Assembly: GCA_951217055.1 (NCBI GenBank)
Contig: OX578284.1
Location: forward strand, 43,303,467 to 43,367,466
DNA: 64,000 nucleotides
Source of the DNA: Gerris lacustris
Lineage: Eukaryota; Arthropoda; Insecta; Hemiptera; Gerridae
Reading direction: 5' to 3'
The translations under genes and the position numbers were made by a program. The notes beneath the pieces were generated by a model. That model had not been told where the DNA came from. It ran no database searches and saw only the letters and a program-made list of their open reading frames with translations. Shown one piece after another: positions 1 through 13,200 of the stretch; positions within the stretch are counted from its first letter, which is position 1, and every line of letters starts with the position of its first letter.

Positions 1-560
1 ATGTCTTGGCACTTCAGTGTAACAAGTTCCTCAACCTTAAGTCCTCCCTTCCCTAAGATATAAAAGCTCAATCTCGCATATCCTTCACACACCCCCAGGA
101 AATGGTAAGCTGTTTCCTCTTCCTCTCCACACACTGGACATATGGGGTCCTCCTCTACCTTTTAGTAATGACAGATGTCTACTGAGCCTGCAGTGTCCAG
201 TTACCACTCCAACCAGATTTATCAGGTTGGTCATGCCCAATCTTAACAACCATCTGGTTTTCCTTTTGCTTATTTTTTGGCAGTAACATCTTGGACTGCC
301 TGCATCTCTCTGTTTCTAACCATTCCCTTTCTGCTTCATCCCATAACCACTTTTTAATTTCTGATTTAAGCTGACAGTATTAGGTAGATATATTAATAAA
401 GATGGCATTGTTATAAGAACCAGAGAATGTTGATTAAGCTTATAGCTCTATAGCCATTGGAGGGCCTCTCATGACTTCTGCCCATTTTGCTCTGTCCTGT
501 GACTTCCTCAACCATCTATACCTGTTTCTTGAAAATATTGGATGCTTATAATGAACAATC
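1..560 (-). mobile_element. Non-LTR retrotransposon relic (RNase H/zinc-knuckle end)
   Basis: On the minus strand, 1-170 reads 'DPICPVCGEEEETAYHFLGV' and 'CEGYARLSFYILGKGG', the CxxC...H...C knuckle that closes the RNase H region of Jockey-type non-LTR elements. Further upstream on that strand (about 170-330) it reads 'LINLVGVVTGHCRLSRHLSL' and 'EIKKWLWDEAEREWLETERC'. The frames are broken by shifts. Probably a dead copy in the intron before the first visible Vps13B exon. Confidence 0.72.
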
Positions 561-605
561 AAAGTTAAATAATTTAAATGATTTTATTTTGTATTTAATT
601 TACAG

Positions 606-731
606 GTTTTTAATTTTACCACCAGTAATCTTCCGTTGCTCTACCTTGATATAACAGTTATAAGACTATTCGTACCTACAGCTAGTTCGACACCTGCCAT
701 CTCATCTTCTTTTGATACCATCTACTTACAG
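606..731 (+). CDS. Vps13B: Vps13B exon a (first in window)
   Basis: Residues 1-42 of the fragment; starts and ends in phase 0. The acceptor is 'atttacag', the donor 'cag|gtaaca'. Contains 'DITVIRLFVPTAS'. Earlier exons lie outside the window. Confidence 0.85.
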
Positions 732-1244
732 GTAACAATCTTTTAAAATTATTGACTCCTTAGATTTTAGATTATCATTGGTAAAAGCTCCCTAGAAATG
801 CTTTTGAAGCGAGGCAGGATGATCGTCTTCCTTTACTTTATGAAGCCAATAATATTCAGACATCATACAGAGATAGAAATACATTTATTTGGAATTGCTC
901 TAAATTCTCTGCCAGAATAGAAATGTCAAGAGACATCTTTGACAACCTTCTACTCTGCGAGGGAGAAGAGGATTCAGATAAGTATGAATAGTGTGTAGTA
1001 TAACATGTGTTATACTACATAATGTTTAATGTTATGAGTTATAACATTAAACTGCCTGAGGCTCGAATCTCAAAAATAATAAATAATTAATAGTTTACAA
1101 ATTCCTTACCCTCCTTCCTTAAAGTCCTTAGTAATTTGTGGTAGGTAAGTTGGTTTCTTGGTAGGAATTCTCTCATTAACAGTACAGTGTAACCCCTCTT
1201 AACCGGCCACGGATCAACCGGTCCTCTGATTAACCGGCCTATTA

Positions 1245-1295
<51 letters not shown>

Positions 1296-4200
1296 TACAA
1301 CTTTAGTAGTATCACTATAGTCGATGCAGATACAATTAAAAAACAAAATATTTGATGGCAGGTGGCTCAAACATTGATTGTTTGACGGCATTTCCTGGTA
1401 AATAAAGGGGGGGGGGTCATGTGACGTAGATGTGGTGGACAAAATAGGAGCGCGTTTGATTCTATGACTACACATTTCTAGGAATCAATTAACATCTCTG
1501 TGATTCTTTTTTCTTCACCTGTTGCTTTGTCGGAGCCTTTCTCCGAATTTCGTTAGAGCAAATTTCTTGAGGATAAGAGGAGAGAGGACGTTACTCACTC
1601 AGTTGTGTGCTTGCCTTATCAAAAAATAAGTTATAAAAAAATTAGGTAATAAAATAAGTTGCAAAAACGTCTTAATTGTTTTTTTATTCATGACATATGA
1701 TAAAATAAATAGATTCTTTTTGATTGGTTCTATTTTTCACGAGAACCTCGGATCAACCGGCCAAACGGGTAACCAGCCAGGTCCTGGTCCCGACCAGGCC
1801 GGTTAAGAGGGGTTACACTGTACTTACTTTATGTGATTATTTTTCTTTCCTAAGCCTTTTTTTCTTTTTGTTTTCAGGTGGAGAAAGTTTCTTTATCATC
1901 AGAAGCAGTAAATCCAGTTAGTCGTAAATTTGTGAGATCGGAACTATATGAGAGACATGGTAGTAGACTGACAACCGTACCTGGCTCCAGATTAGAAGAT
2001 AGGCAGTATCAACTGGACTGTAACGTCTCCATTAGTACTGGTAAACAAACATTTCTGCTGTAGTTTGTTTAACAATTAACAAATCAATGGACTTTGATTG
2101 ACAAGGCTTTGTAGAAACCATTGTGAACACAGCCCATGGAAGGCTTAGGCCTTATGCAACTATATATATTATGTAATGGGGTGTTGCTTCATCAAGACCC
2201 GACAACTAATATAAAGTGGAAGCTGTCTTAACCAGTCACATTGGAACCGAATCTATGGCTGATTTAACTAATTTTTTCTTGTAACAAGCATGTAAAAACA
2301 GATGAATACTTCTAAATCATTTCAGTCACACCTGACAGCATAATTCTTCTATTCAACCAAATATGACAGACAGGTGTTGACAGATATCTTTTATATATCA
2401 GATCAGAATGGTCGGTGACACAGGATTGATATTAGAAGTCTCCCTCAGCTGAGTGAATGTTTCAAATGAAACTGGATAATAGGGTTTCTGCAGTATGCAT
2501 ATATATATTTTTTACTCTTATGTATATTTTTGTTGTTGTATGTAGGTAAATGGTGTGAAGTTGTGAAGGCTATCGAAGAAGAGGAGGGAGTGGTTGGTCA
2601 GAATCCAGCTGTATATTGGAACTCAGCGCAGGATCACCAGGCTCTGCACCATAAGACTGCACCACTTCTTAACTCTCTAGCACTCACCGTCATAGTTGCA
2701 CCTCCCATCACCACAGCTGGTTTCATCATTACTGGATTGAATGTAGAGGTAATATTTTGCTTTATCTGCTTTACATGATGTAATTCCTGATGACTAAATT
2801 ACAGTAGAACCCCTCATATCCGTCACCTACGGGACCGGAGTATGGTCGGAACACAAAAAAGTCAGATAATCCAAGCGAATATTTCAAAGAAAAAGCACAA
2901 CACTGGAGTGTAAATATAGAATAACACCCATGATAATAAGGAATGAAGTGTTGTGATCCGTGCAATACCAAAAAACCGACTTTCTGCTTCTATTGTTTTA
3001 TACTCAATATTCTGATAAGGATGAAGTTCGGTCATGTCAAATTAAACTTTTTTTTAACCAAGAGGTGTCATGGTCGGAGATTCCAAGGAGTCGGATATCC
3101 CGAGGTCGGATATGAGAGGTTCTACTATACTTTAAATAAAATTATTATGTTCAGAATGATCTTATTTGCTGTAAATAATTTAGTCTTGAAAAACTGTGAC
3201 TTATTTTTTATTTAGTAACAGTAAAAAAGTTTAAATTTTCGACCCATGTTTTTCCAAAATGTCTACTCCCAGCAATACATCGAACGAGATGTCTGCTATG
3301 ATTAAATCATGAGTAAAAATTTCCTTCCCACAGTAACTGACACTGATGCAAACCTTAACGTACAAATTTCATCCCCAATCCCCACTAGCATTACACAAAA
3401 ATTGTCTTCTTTAATTCCGGTTTTGAGTGCATAATCTGTACTCATCAGTGTACGAGCTCCTGAATCTACTAGAGCCCTAGTGTGCACACCCCTCACACTT
3501 ATGTCGATATAGTTGTTTTTAATTAATTGGGTGGAAAATAAGTTAAATATTGCTTTTTAATCTCATAAATATGTATATCTATTAGTTATGTTAAGTGAAA
3601 GCAAGTAATAAAGATTCCTCAAATGTGTACAAATGACATGCTCTTAGTGTTCTAAGAGAGATTGACAAATCACTCTTGTTTGTAATTTTGTGCGGTTTTA
3701 ATCAAACTCTTGAAAAATATCATATTAATATTTTTTTTTTTAACTTATGCTAATATTCTTTTTTATATTTTTCCTAACCAGGTGAACATAATATCAGAAA
3801 TAGATCTGACTGTGGATATAGAGCAAGTAAAGCTTCTTTTTCAAGTATATAGTGAGACTGTCAGGTCTTTCCCGGGATTCCACATGGGTGACATGTGTTC
3901 TTCAAATAACAGACTTGATCGTGAATTTACCATGGACCTAGCACCTAGTGATAGTGGTGTAGAATCCGTCGATGAATCCTTCCAGACTGCACGCAGAGGT
4001 AATCGAATGTTGTAAAGTAATCAATACCCTCCTGTCTTGTTGTAAATTATCTCAATGAACCTACCTGAGTGGACTATGTCTTTGGGTTTTGCACCCAAAC
4101 CTTCAGGATCAACCCTGGAATTAGAAAAATAATAGAGGCTTACTATAAATATTGGGTTGGGACTTAAAGAAAGATAGAGAAAAATAATCATAATCTACCT

Positions 4201-7200
4201 TGTTTACATCAATTGCCTAATCACCTTCGACACCTTGATTTGATATGATAACATATACTTTTAATTTATTACATTTATATATGTAATAAACAATATTCAA
4301 GTTGTTTTAATCATTTGTTTTTGATGTTATAGAAATGATTGAGATCCCTGTTAATTCAATTGGAGTGAAATCTAGCAGTGCTATATCCCAGATCAGCATC
4401 TCTACTCCCACATCCATCAATACAAGAAGGTCTGTAATTCCGTTTTACGATCTTAACTTATTTTCTGTTAAGCACTAGTTGCAAAGGAGAGAGAAAACTA
4501 CATGTAATTAGACACCCAATTTGTATATGTTGTTCCTTCCGTGAAGCAAAGACGTAACTGCATATAATACAATTCTGCTATTTCATAGGAGTGTAAAAAA
4601 AAAAAAAAAAAAAAAAAACTGAATACAAATAATTGGAATTCATGTAAATTACAAAGAAATACAATAGTTTTGTTTGCGTTCAAGATGCAAACTATTATGA
4701 TATATCAGGTTTTCCGGACACTTCTGACATTTATTGTAATTCCACAAATTTGTTTTATCATTCCACCAGAGGAGCAAAATAATGAATATGGACAGTGCAT
4801 GCAGTGGTGGAAGCAAAACGTTTGTGATGTGGATTTCATTGGAAAACCAAGCTGTTTATTACGAGTCTACCTGCGGAAGCCTACGCATTAAGTTGTAATT
4901 TTGTAGTTAAAATCTCATATAAATGAATTTAAATAATTTTATCGGTATGTTTTCATTCAGGTATCATCAAAGGACTCAAACAGTGCCTATAGACGTACTG
5001 ATTACTACCAAAGCCCTGATAATTAAACTGTACAGAACTAGTGGAGAAGAAGCTGAACCACTCTTCTTTATTCTTCTCTCTCAACCTTACATTGCTCTGG
5101 AGAAACAAGCCGACATATCTATATTCAAGGTATGATTTATGATACTTATCATATTTATACAGGTTTTTTGAACAATAATTTATGGAGAGATTTAAGTTTT
5201 TCTTATTACAAGTTTTCTGTTCAAAGATGTGTACCTTTTAGAAGAACATTTTAACTAGTAGTTGTAGTATTAGGAAGTAAGATAAGAAACCATAGAAACA
5301 GTCTCTTTTATCAACCCCAAAATCACCCACCCACTTCTAGATCACCTAAATCATCCCATTACTCCTCTGTAAAGAGTACAAATGAGGGATCTTGCTTTAT
5401 TAATGATTTGAAGTTCTCCTTCTTTAAGTTGCGCCCTTCACAGATTCCTATGTAGACATATACCCCCCCCCCCCCCCCCCAATCTCTCAATCCATGCTGG
5501 ACAAATTTAAGCTAGTTATGAATCCAACCAAGACTCTTAGCTTAGTGTGCTATGTCCAGAGACCATCTAGTTTTCCTCCTGCTTAAATTAGACAGTACCA
5601 TTGAACTGGCTACAGTGTTCACATCCACTTTTTGATTCCAGTCCTTAACAGGTTATGTAGCCTGCCTTATGCCTTCTGGGCAGTAATAAAGAGTCCCAGT
5701 CCATTGAATTATGTGGATTATCCAAATTTGTTTGCCACTTCTTTTTTTTCTTTTAAATTGCCCTAGTATCCTTATAATTTTTACCATCTTTCACTCAGAA
5801 TCTCAAGTGTCTTGCTGCACCCCACAAGAAAATGAATATACTATCAAATGGAATGGTAATAATCAAGCTACATCTAGTAAGCTAATTGATTCCTTACTTT
5901 TCCTGATGAAATATGTAAATATTTTGTTTCAGGGTTCACTCTATGAGATAGAGATGAAGCATGGTAGCTGTGGTCATCTGGTAGATAAGCATGAGATTAG
6001 TCAGGAAAGTTATCCAGTTGCACTTGTACAGAATAAGAGTGGTGATTCAGATCCTGATAAAGGAATACCACCGGCACTCTTCAACTTCATCTCTACCACT
6101 CAGGGCATTCGATCTCCTACTGTAAGTGATAAATTTTAGGAATAAATTTTTATTTTTTTTTTTATTTTAAATAATTGTACTCAAGGCATTATGATAAGAA
6201 GTATAAGGTCTCCTTTTGTAAAAAAAATTCTTTAGAACTGTGTTTATTAGCCATTTTAAAAAATTGATATCTTAAAAGAATCAGAAATTAAAAAGTACTA
6301 AATTTGTGAAATGTATGTTATTGCTACACAAAGATGATTTAGAATATACATAACTTTATTTATACATACATATAATTTTATTTATGTTTTTAATCAGGTT
6401 GATGTTGAATTTGGGCGTCCAATCAAGTTCCTGTTTAAAACGTCAAGCATTGACTACTTGTATGATCTTAAGAACTTATTACTATCAACTTTTGACTTAC
6501 CTGATTCACTCATCATTCCAAGAGATCCTCCTCTAAAGAAAAGGTATTTTATTTTGACATTTATTTCATTTGTACAAACATTATTTAAAATAAATGTATA
6601 AGTTTAGTATTCCATTAAGTTAATATAGCCTTTATTGATACGATGCATACTTACACAATGATCAACTGATATAAAATTCCAGATCTAAGTTTTTTACTTT
6701 TATATTCTACAAGTACTGTATAAATCAGAATTTACTTTTGAAAAAGACAGATAAAAAATCACTCTACTGTTTGGAATTAAAACTGCTGATCTCTACCTTT
6801 TCATACAAGTGCTTACAGCACACTATGCTTCAAAGATTTAATTTCCATTTCCAAGGTGCATTCTCATCGTGACTTTTTTCCTTCTCTAATGTATTCTAAC
6901 TATTTGAATTATGAGGCATAGTTTTGAGTTACCTTGACTTTATACTGTATATGTACTAATAATATACTAAATACTGTATATGTACTAATAATATAATATT
7001 ATACTAATACATTAATTACATTCATATATCACACAACAAATATTGTTTTATGATGTATCAATAAAATGTAATTATCGTGGAATCCTCAAGAAATAAGAGC
7101 AAAGTTAAATAAGCAATCTAAGAATAAGAGCATGCCCAAAAATGAGGTGGTGAAGGGCAAGCACAAATAAAATTAGTGCCTCAAAATACAATTATATTCA

Positions 7201-10200
7201 TAATTGGCTCATAACAGAAGCTAGAAGATCATTAGTGAGGCTTAATTTTCCTTAGTAGAATGAATGCAATTAATTCTCCTCTTGAGTAAATAATGTGTTG
7301 TGCTTCCAATTTAGTATTTATAATTACTAAAGCAATTGATTTGCTTAATTATTTTATTTCAGTTCTGTTTCTTTGTATTATTATTTTGTTGTTTGTTTGT
7401 TTTAGTTCATGCTGTAATATTAGCAAGAAGTCACCCATTGAAGAAAAGTCATCAATGAATTCCCTGAAGAATTATTTCCATTCTTGCTCAATATTCCTTG
7501 TCAATACTAAGCAGATAGTTTTAGATTTTCAAATCTTAGAACCTGGTATGTTATTTTTTCATTTATTTATAGAAGTTTATGCGTTGTCAGTTATTTACCT
7601 AAGAAGTGAATCTGCAAATTATATAAGTTGATAGTATTTGCCTTTCACTGTTATACATTAATAATTATTAGTTTTGAAGAATTTTCACCTTCTTAATAAT
7701 TAGTATATAATTTTATATTTTTTTTTAACTTTGAAAGGCAGCCAATTCTTCTTATGTAATTTGTTGTTTTGGTAAATTACGGATTATATATTAGTAGAAT
7801 GTTTTAGTGGTTTACATGAATTATTATGTTTCTTGTTTCCCTCAGTTGGTTGCCTATGTATTCCTCAAGCGTCTAAAGGCCCCCATACACGGTCAAAATG
7901 TTTGTACAAACCCGATGTCGGGCAAATTTAGGCCATACACGTCAAACATCAAACAGCCATACTCGGTCAAAATGTTTGCGCAAACATGATCTTTGCACAA
8001 TCCTGATGTCGGCAAATTTAGGCCATACACGTCAAACAGCCCCATACACGGTCAAAATGTTTGTGCAAACATGATGTTTGCACAAACATTTTGACCATGT
8101 ATGGGGGCCTTAAAGATTTTGTATTGCTTACTCATGGGTGAATAACATTTATAATTAGGTATCACAATTTTAATATAGGTATCACTCAATCACTAATCAG
8201 TTAACTATTTACTTTGTGTGTAATTTTACATTTTAAAGTGTTTCGGGTTAAAGATGAGGTCCTTTAGTCTACTCTTTAGATTTTATTTTGATTTTCTTTT
8301 TAAGCAACCAATACAAATTGGGTTATTACTGGACAGAAGAATCAGATAATAGATTATTTAATTCCTAAGGATTACAAAAATCAGATTATCAGGTAATCCA
8401 TCAGGATAAAATACGTTTCACTATGAATATCAGAGGCGTGTCAGAGTTAGGGCAGTAGTTTTAGACAAATTAAGTGCATTAGCCATTCCCAAGATTACGC
8501 CACTTTTTTGCCACTCAACTTTTAGTCAATATTCACTTAAATTAGGGACAACATATCTCTACAATTCCTGTAAATATTACATATTTTAGTTGTTGGATCA
8601 ACTAATTCTTATATTTTTGTTTTATATTACAGAAATCAAAGGGTGCTTGCTAAGTGTAGGTGGTGTTAGTTTAACAGGAGAGTGGTCTGAAGCAGGTTGT
8701 TTGTCCACTCGTGGTCAGATATCAGCTGTATGTCTGTCAGCGTGTAATCCAGAGCCACGTCTGGTAGCTGGTCCTTGGACTGTGTCAGGTTGCATAGCCA
8801 GGGATCCAAAAATACCTAGTATCTCAGCTACAGTAGATGCCGGTGTACTCACTGCAGATTTATCTAAGGATGCTGTTGAAACTCTGACAGCTGTCACTAA
8901 GGAGTTCAAACCCTATCTAGTCAGTTCTGAGCAGAAACAAAACTATCCTACAGGTAATATAAATAATTATTTTGTTAGGCTATTTACATCAACATTTGAA
9001 ATAACAAATTTATGAAAATTTGCATCCAATGTTAATACAATGTACAGAAAAACTTACTAGCACAGACAAAGAAAAGTTTGTGGTACAAGACTTATTATTT
9101 ATAGGCACCCTGATAATTTTCTGTGCCACATACATAAATGAGAACTTTAAATCTGAATTTTTAAACCCTATAGTTACTTTTTTAATTCTAAGATTTTCTT
9201 AAAACCGTTCAATAAGGCATAATAAAAGAGTGCGGTTGACACTATCCAAGAAGACTCTAATATTTATTCAGATAGAGCTCTTGATGTCTTAGAATGTTCC
9301 ATGGTTCTGGGAGTGGATCAGCAGGCTGAGTTTAAGCCACATCTGGAGTTGACTCAGATTTAATTCCTACTCTACAGATCGATTACTGACTACTCATTCT
9401 GGAATCTTTTACCAAACCCTCATCTTTCCATATTTTTTTAGAGGTGGAGTATCATTTAAACATTTTATTTGGGCTTGTAAATTAAGTTAATTGGAAATGT
9501 ATTTTTCAGAGATGGAAGTGGATGAGCACTACTACAGAGATGATCTTCAGGCTGGTGCATTCCAGTTTGTAACATCAGGTCCTACTACTACTAATCGGAA
9601 CGCTCTTCCTCTACCTTATCAAGTTATCTTCCCTAGTAAAAAGATAATGGCTTGGACCTATCCAGCACCCAGAGCTATCACTGGAGTCACCTTACTACCT
9701 CTTCCTTCCGAGGTAAGTTCATTTTTTGTTCTTTATTTGGTATAATTGGGTTTAAGAGCATAAGTCTGTCAAAGAGCATAAGTGATCAGTTTACTGTCAA
9801 AAAACCAAAATAGGTAATGTATAACCCAGATCTGTTTTAACACCTAGAGTTGGTCATTATCAGTGTAATAATAATTCATTTCATGATCTGAATATATTTG
9901 CTCTTTGAGTTCTCTGAAATCTTGGTTGATGCGATTAAGCTATAATTTTACAAAATAAAATTTGGTGCTAACCTTTAGTATGTAAAGTAGGATTTACACT
10001 ATTTTACTTTGGAGGTTCATCCAGAGTGAGCCCTCTGGATGATCCTCCAAGAATGAATTCATCCCTGTTTACACATTTTCATCCGTTTATTTGTTTTCAC
10101 TGCCAGTGTTCCTCACTTTGTTGAATGTAAAAAGGGTCTAAATAATGTCTCGTTCGAGAAGGAATACAAGGATTATTAGCGGGTATTGATTTAATTTCAC

Positions 10201-13200
10201 GTGAACTAATTATTGAACTAAATAATGCAATTATGTAATCGACAAAGGATAGTGACAGTGTTATAACTTATAAGACATTGGTGGGTAAAGCCATGGGTTT
10301 CAAGGAGAGAAAGTCTAAGAATTAAAAAGAGAAAGAAAATAATTAAAAAATATTAGAAAATATAAACTAATTTATTTGTTTGAAAAATTATTTAAATGGT
10401 GTTTAAAAAAAAGAAAGAAAAATAAATAAATAAATTGAAAAAAAGGTTTAAACACAATAGAAAAAAGGTTACGGCTGATAAGCAGGTGGGCTCTGAGAGG
10501 TTTGGAGGAACACTAAGTAGTGAATGCGGCTTCCTAATTATGTTTACACTTGTCCCTACACGTGCCATCTGGATGCTTTATAGGAACGAGTGTTTCATCC
10601 AAAGTTTGAAAGAGGTAAAACTCTTTCATGTTCACTTTGGAAGAAATGAAAGTGAAAAAGAATTATACTTTTCACTCCAGATGAATAATCAAAGATGAAC
10701 CTCCAAAGAGATAAGTGTAAATGAGCCTTAAGAATAAAATGTAGACTAAGCCACTCACAGAAGTATAAAATATGACATGTATTTTTTTTTCAAGGATCCC
10801 GAGACAGAGTTGGAAAGTGTACGTGTTTCCATAGAGTATTTTGAATGTGGAGTATGGCGGCACTGGTTAGAAATGAAAGGAAGCAGTTCAGGATCTAGTA
10901 TGGAAGGTATCATACCTCCAGGTGTTTGTGTTGCTGCCACTTGGAGAGCCTTTATCAGATCTCATCCTTCACCTCATGTCTCTGTCTTAGCTACAGCTCT
11001 TAGAATTAATTCTATTTACTCCCCTACAATGGTGCCTTTCCTCAACCTTAGGCTCGACTTACACTCCTTACAGGTAACTTATTTGTATTTGTTTACTTTT
11101 ATTCTTATAATAACAATAATAATATTGCATTTAATTACAGAAAAACAGTTGGCTCTTGTGAAATGAAGTCTTTGTGTTCAGTTAGTTTTATAGCCACAGT
11201 GGGAGAAAAGGCATCTCTTATACTCTGAAATTTAAATTGGATTGGGAACCTAGTTCAAGTAAATCTATATCTTCTGGAGAAGGCTGTGTCTGATATTGTG
11301 TAAATTAAATTTTTTTAAACCAAGCAAACATCAATTATTAGCCCCTGGGTCCGAAGCTATGACTCTTGTCATCCTGTATAGCTGAGATAGCCATTGCTGT
11401 CACAAAACAACAAAAAGTTAACAACTTGCACAGAAAATATTCTTTTAACTCTTCCAAGGAAACTGTTGTCTTTGAAAAATGTCATCTAAGGCCAGGAATC
11501 TTGTTAGATGAGAGTGAGCCTCATATTCCTCTCAACACAGTCATCAAGTTCGAATTTTCGATCATGAACCTCCTAATGTCTGAGCTGATCGATTACATGT
11601 TATAAGACAAGTGTGCTAGTAAACTGCTAATATTTGCCTGGTAAATATATGAGATGGTCATCATGTGGAAACATATGCAGTGATTCTGGAGCAATGTCCT
11701 ACCTTCTTTAAAAATTGTTTCTCTGGATCTTAAAATTGGTTGCTACTATTTTAGTTAATGATGGATGTATTATGTTTACTAGGTATCAGTGTGGACAAAG
11801 CAGTACAGTGTTGTAAGCCTACCCGGATCTCTATCCAGATATAGTCCTGATTCATCTCTACCTTCATCTTATCCCGTCTGTACTCTCTTCTTGGAACCTA
11901 TACAAGCCTTCTATACATACTGGCAATCAGGTATTATTCCTCTTTGAGTTATCTGTAAGATTTTATTATCATCGAAGTTAGTAATAATCTAACTATTGAT
12001 TTTATGGTTCAGGTGATATGGTAATGGAAGTCGATTTAAGACCGAGATTGGATATTTTAAACCCTCGAACACTTCTCCAACAATGCTGTCTTCAACCATT
12101 CTCACTCAATGTCAAATCATCATTTAACTCCGCCACTGAAACTAGACATAGTTCTGCTAGCTCTACAATAGAAACCGTCAATGACTTTAGACATAGTCCA
12201 GCCAACACTTCACATAGAAGTAACAGTGGTAGAACATCACTGGATCACGGCAGTGAGTATTGGAATAGTAGTGGTACTAAGCAGTGGCAGGTAGCAGTGA
12301 AATCTTCACCGATTGTTATGAGATTAGCTCCACCATTATGTCATACACTACTTGCTGCTACGAAAGGAGCGGTGCTTACTCCTTACATTGTCTGTAATGA
12401 CTCTGCTGCACCTATAAGGTTAGTTGCTACATCTCTTAATTTTGTTTATTGTTTTTTTATATTCTTAGTACTTCAAATTAAAAAAAAATATTTTTACGAA
12501 ACATAAGAGCTTTAAATTCTTAATTATTTACTATTTTATTAAGTAATGTAATAATTTGCTCTTATTGCTAGATTTGGTCAGATGGGTACTATAGAGGATG
12601 TTGTGCTAGATCCTCTCTGCTGTAATTTCTACTCATGGAGATCAGCTAAACAACAAACTCTGCTGAGGTTCTCACTCAGTCGACATGTAAAATCTAAAAA
12701 CACTTCAGAATCTTCATCAATCAATCCCGAGTAAGTGAACATTTAGACCTTTACAGATTTTACAGTTTAGACCTTTGTAGCCACAGTCCGATGTTCTTGT
12801 TAAACTGCGAAGGTTGTAGCATGTGCAATTGTTGATTTAGCAGTGTTCATAAATGAAGTGCCCAGCTCTATAAATGTTGGATTTATAGATTTTCTGGCCC
12901 CGTTTCCTGTTAGGTCTCGATAAACCAGAGATACTGCACCAATGATTTGTTTACATGGAGTTACAATCAGATCACTTACATATCCTTGAATCTGTATCAA
13001 CATATGGGCTATTCCAATATTTTTTATCCATCTCTTTTTTTTTGTAGTTTTAGTCCCGTTCAACAGCTCATTAGGTCATTACAGGACGGGGGTTATCCGG
13101 CCACTTTACTCATCTAATCGATGAGATCATCAGTGTGAAACATGTCTCACCCCGCTGGGATTCGAACTCACAGCTGGGGTTTAGACCTTGGTTTCAGAGT

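Noticed and set aside
7841..7880. Possible extra Vps13B exon after 'tgtttccctcag' at about 7838-7852
   Set aside because: The sequence runs straight into a Harbinger-like MITE, and the phase is already satisfied by joining 7545 to 8633.
10435..10698. 87-codon frame as a gene
   Set aside because: Lies wholly inside a TAA-flanked inverted-repeat element and shows no transposase or other motif.
11366..11605. 79-codon open frame as an additional Vps13B exon
   Set aside because: No resemblance to VPS13B, no good splice sites at its ends, and exons 10795-11073 and 11783-11930 already join in phase 0.
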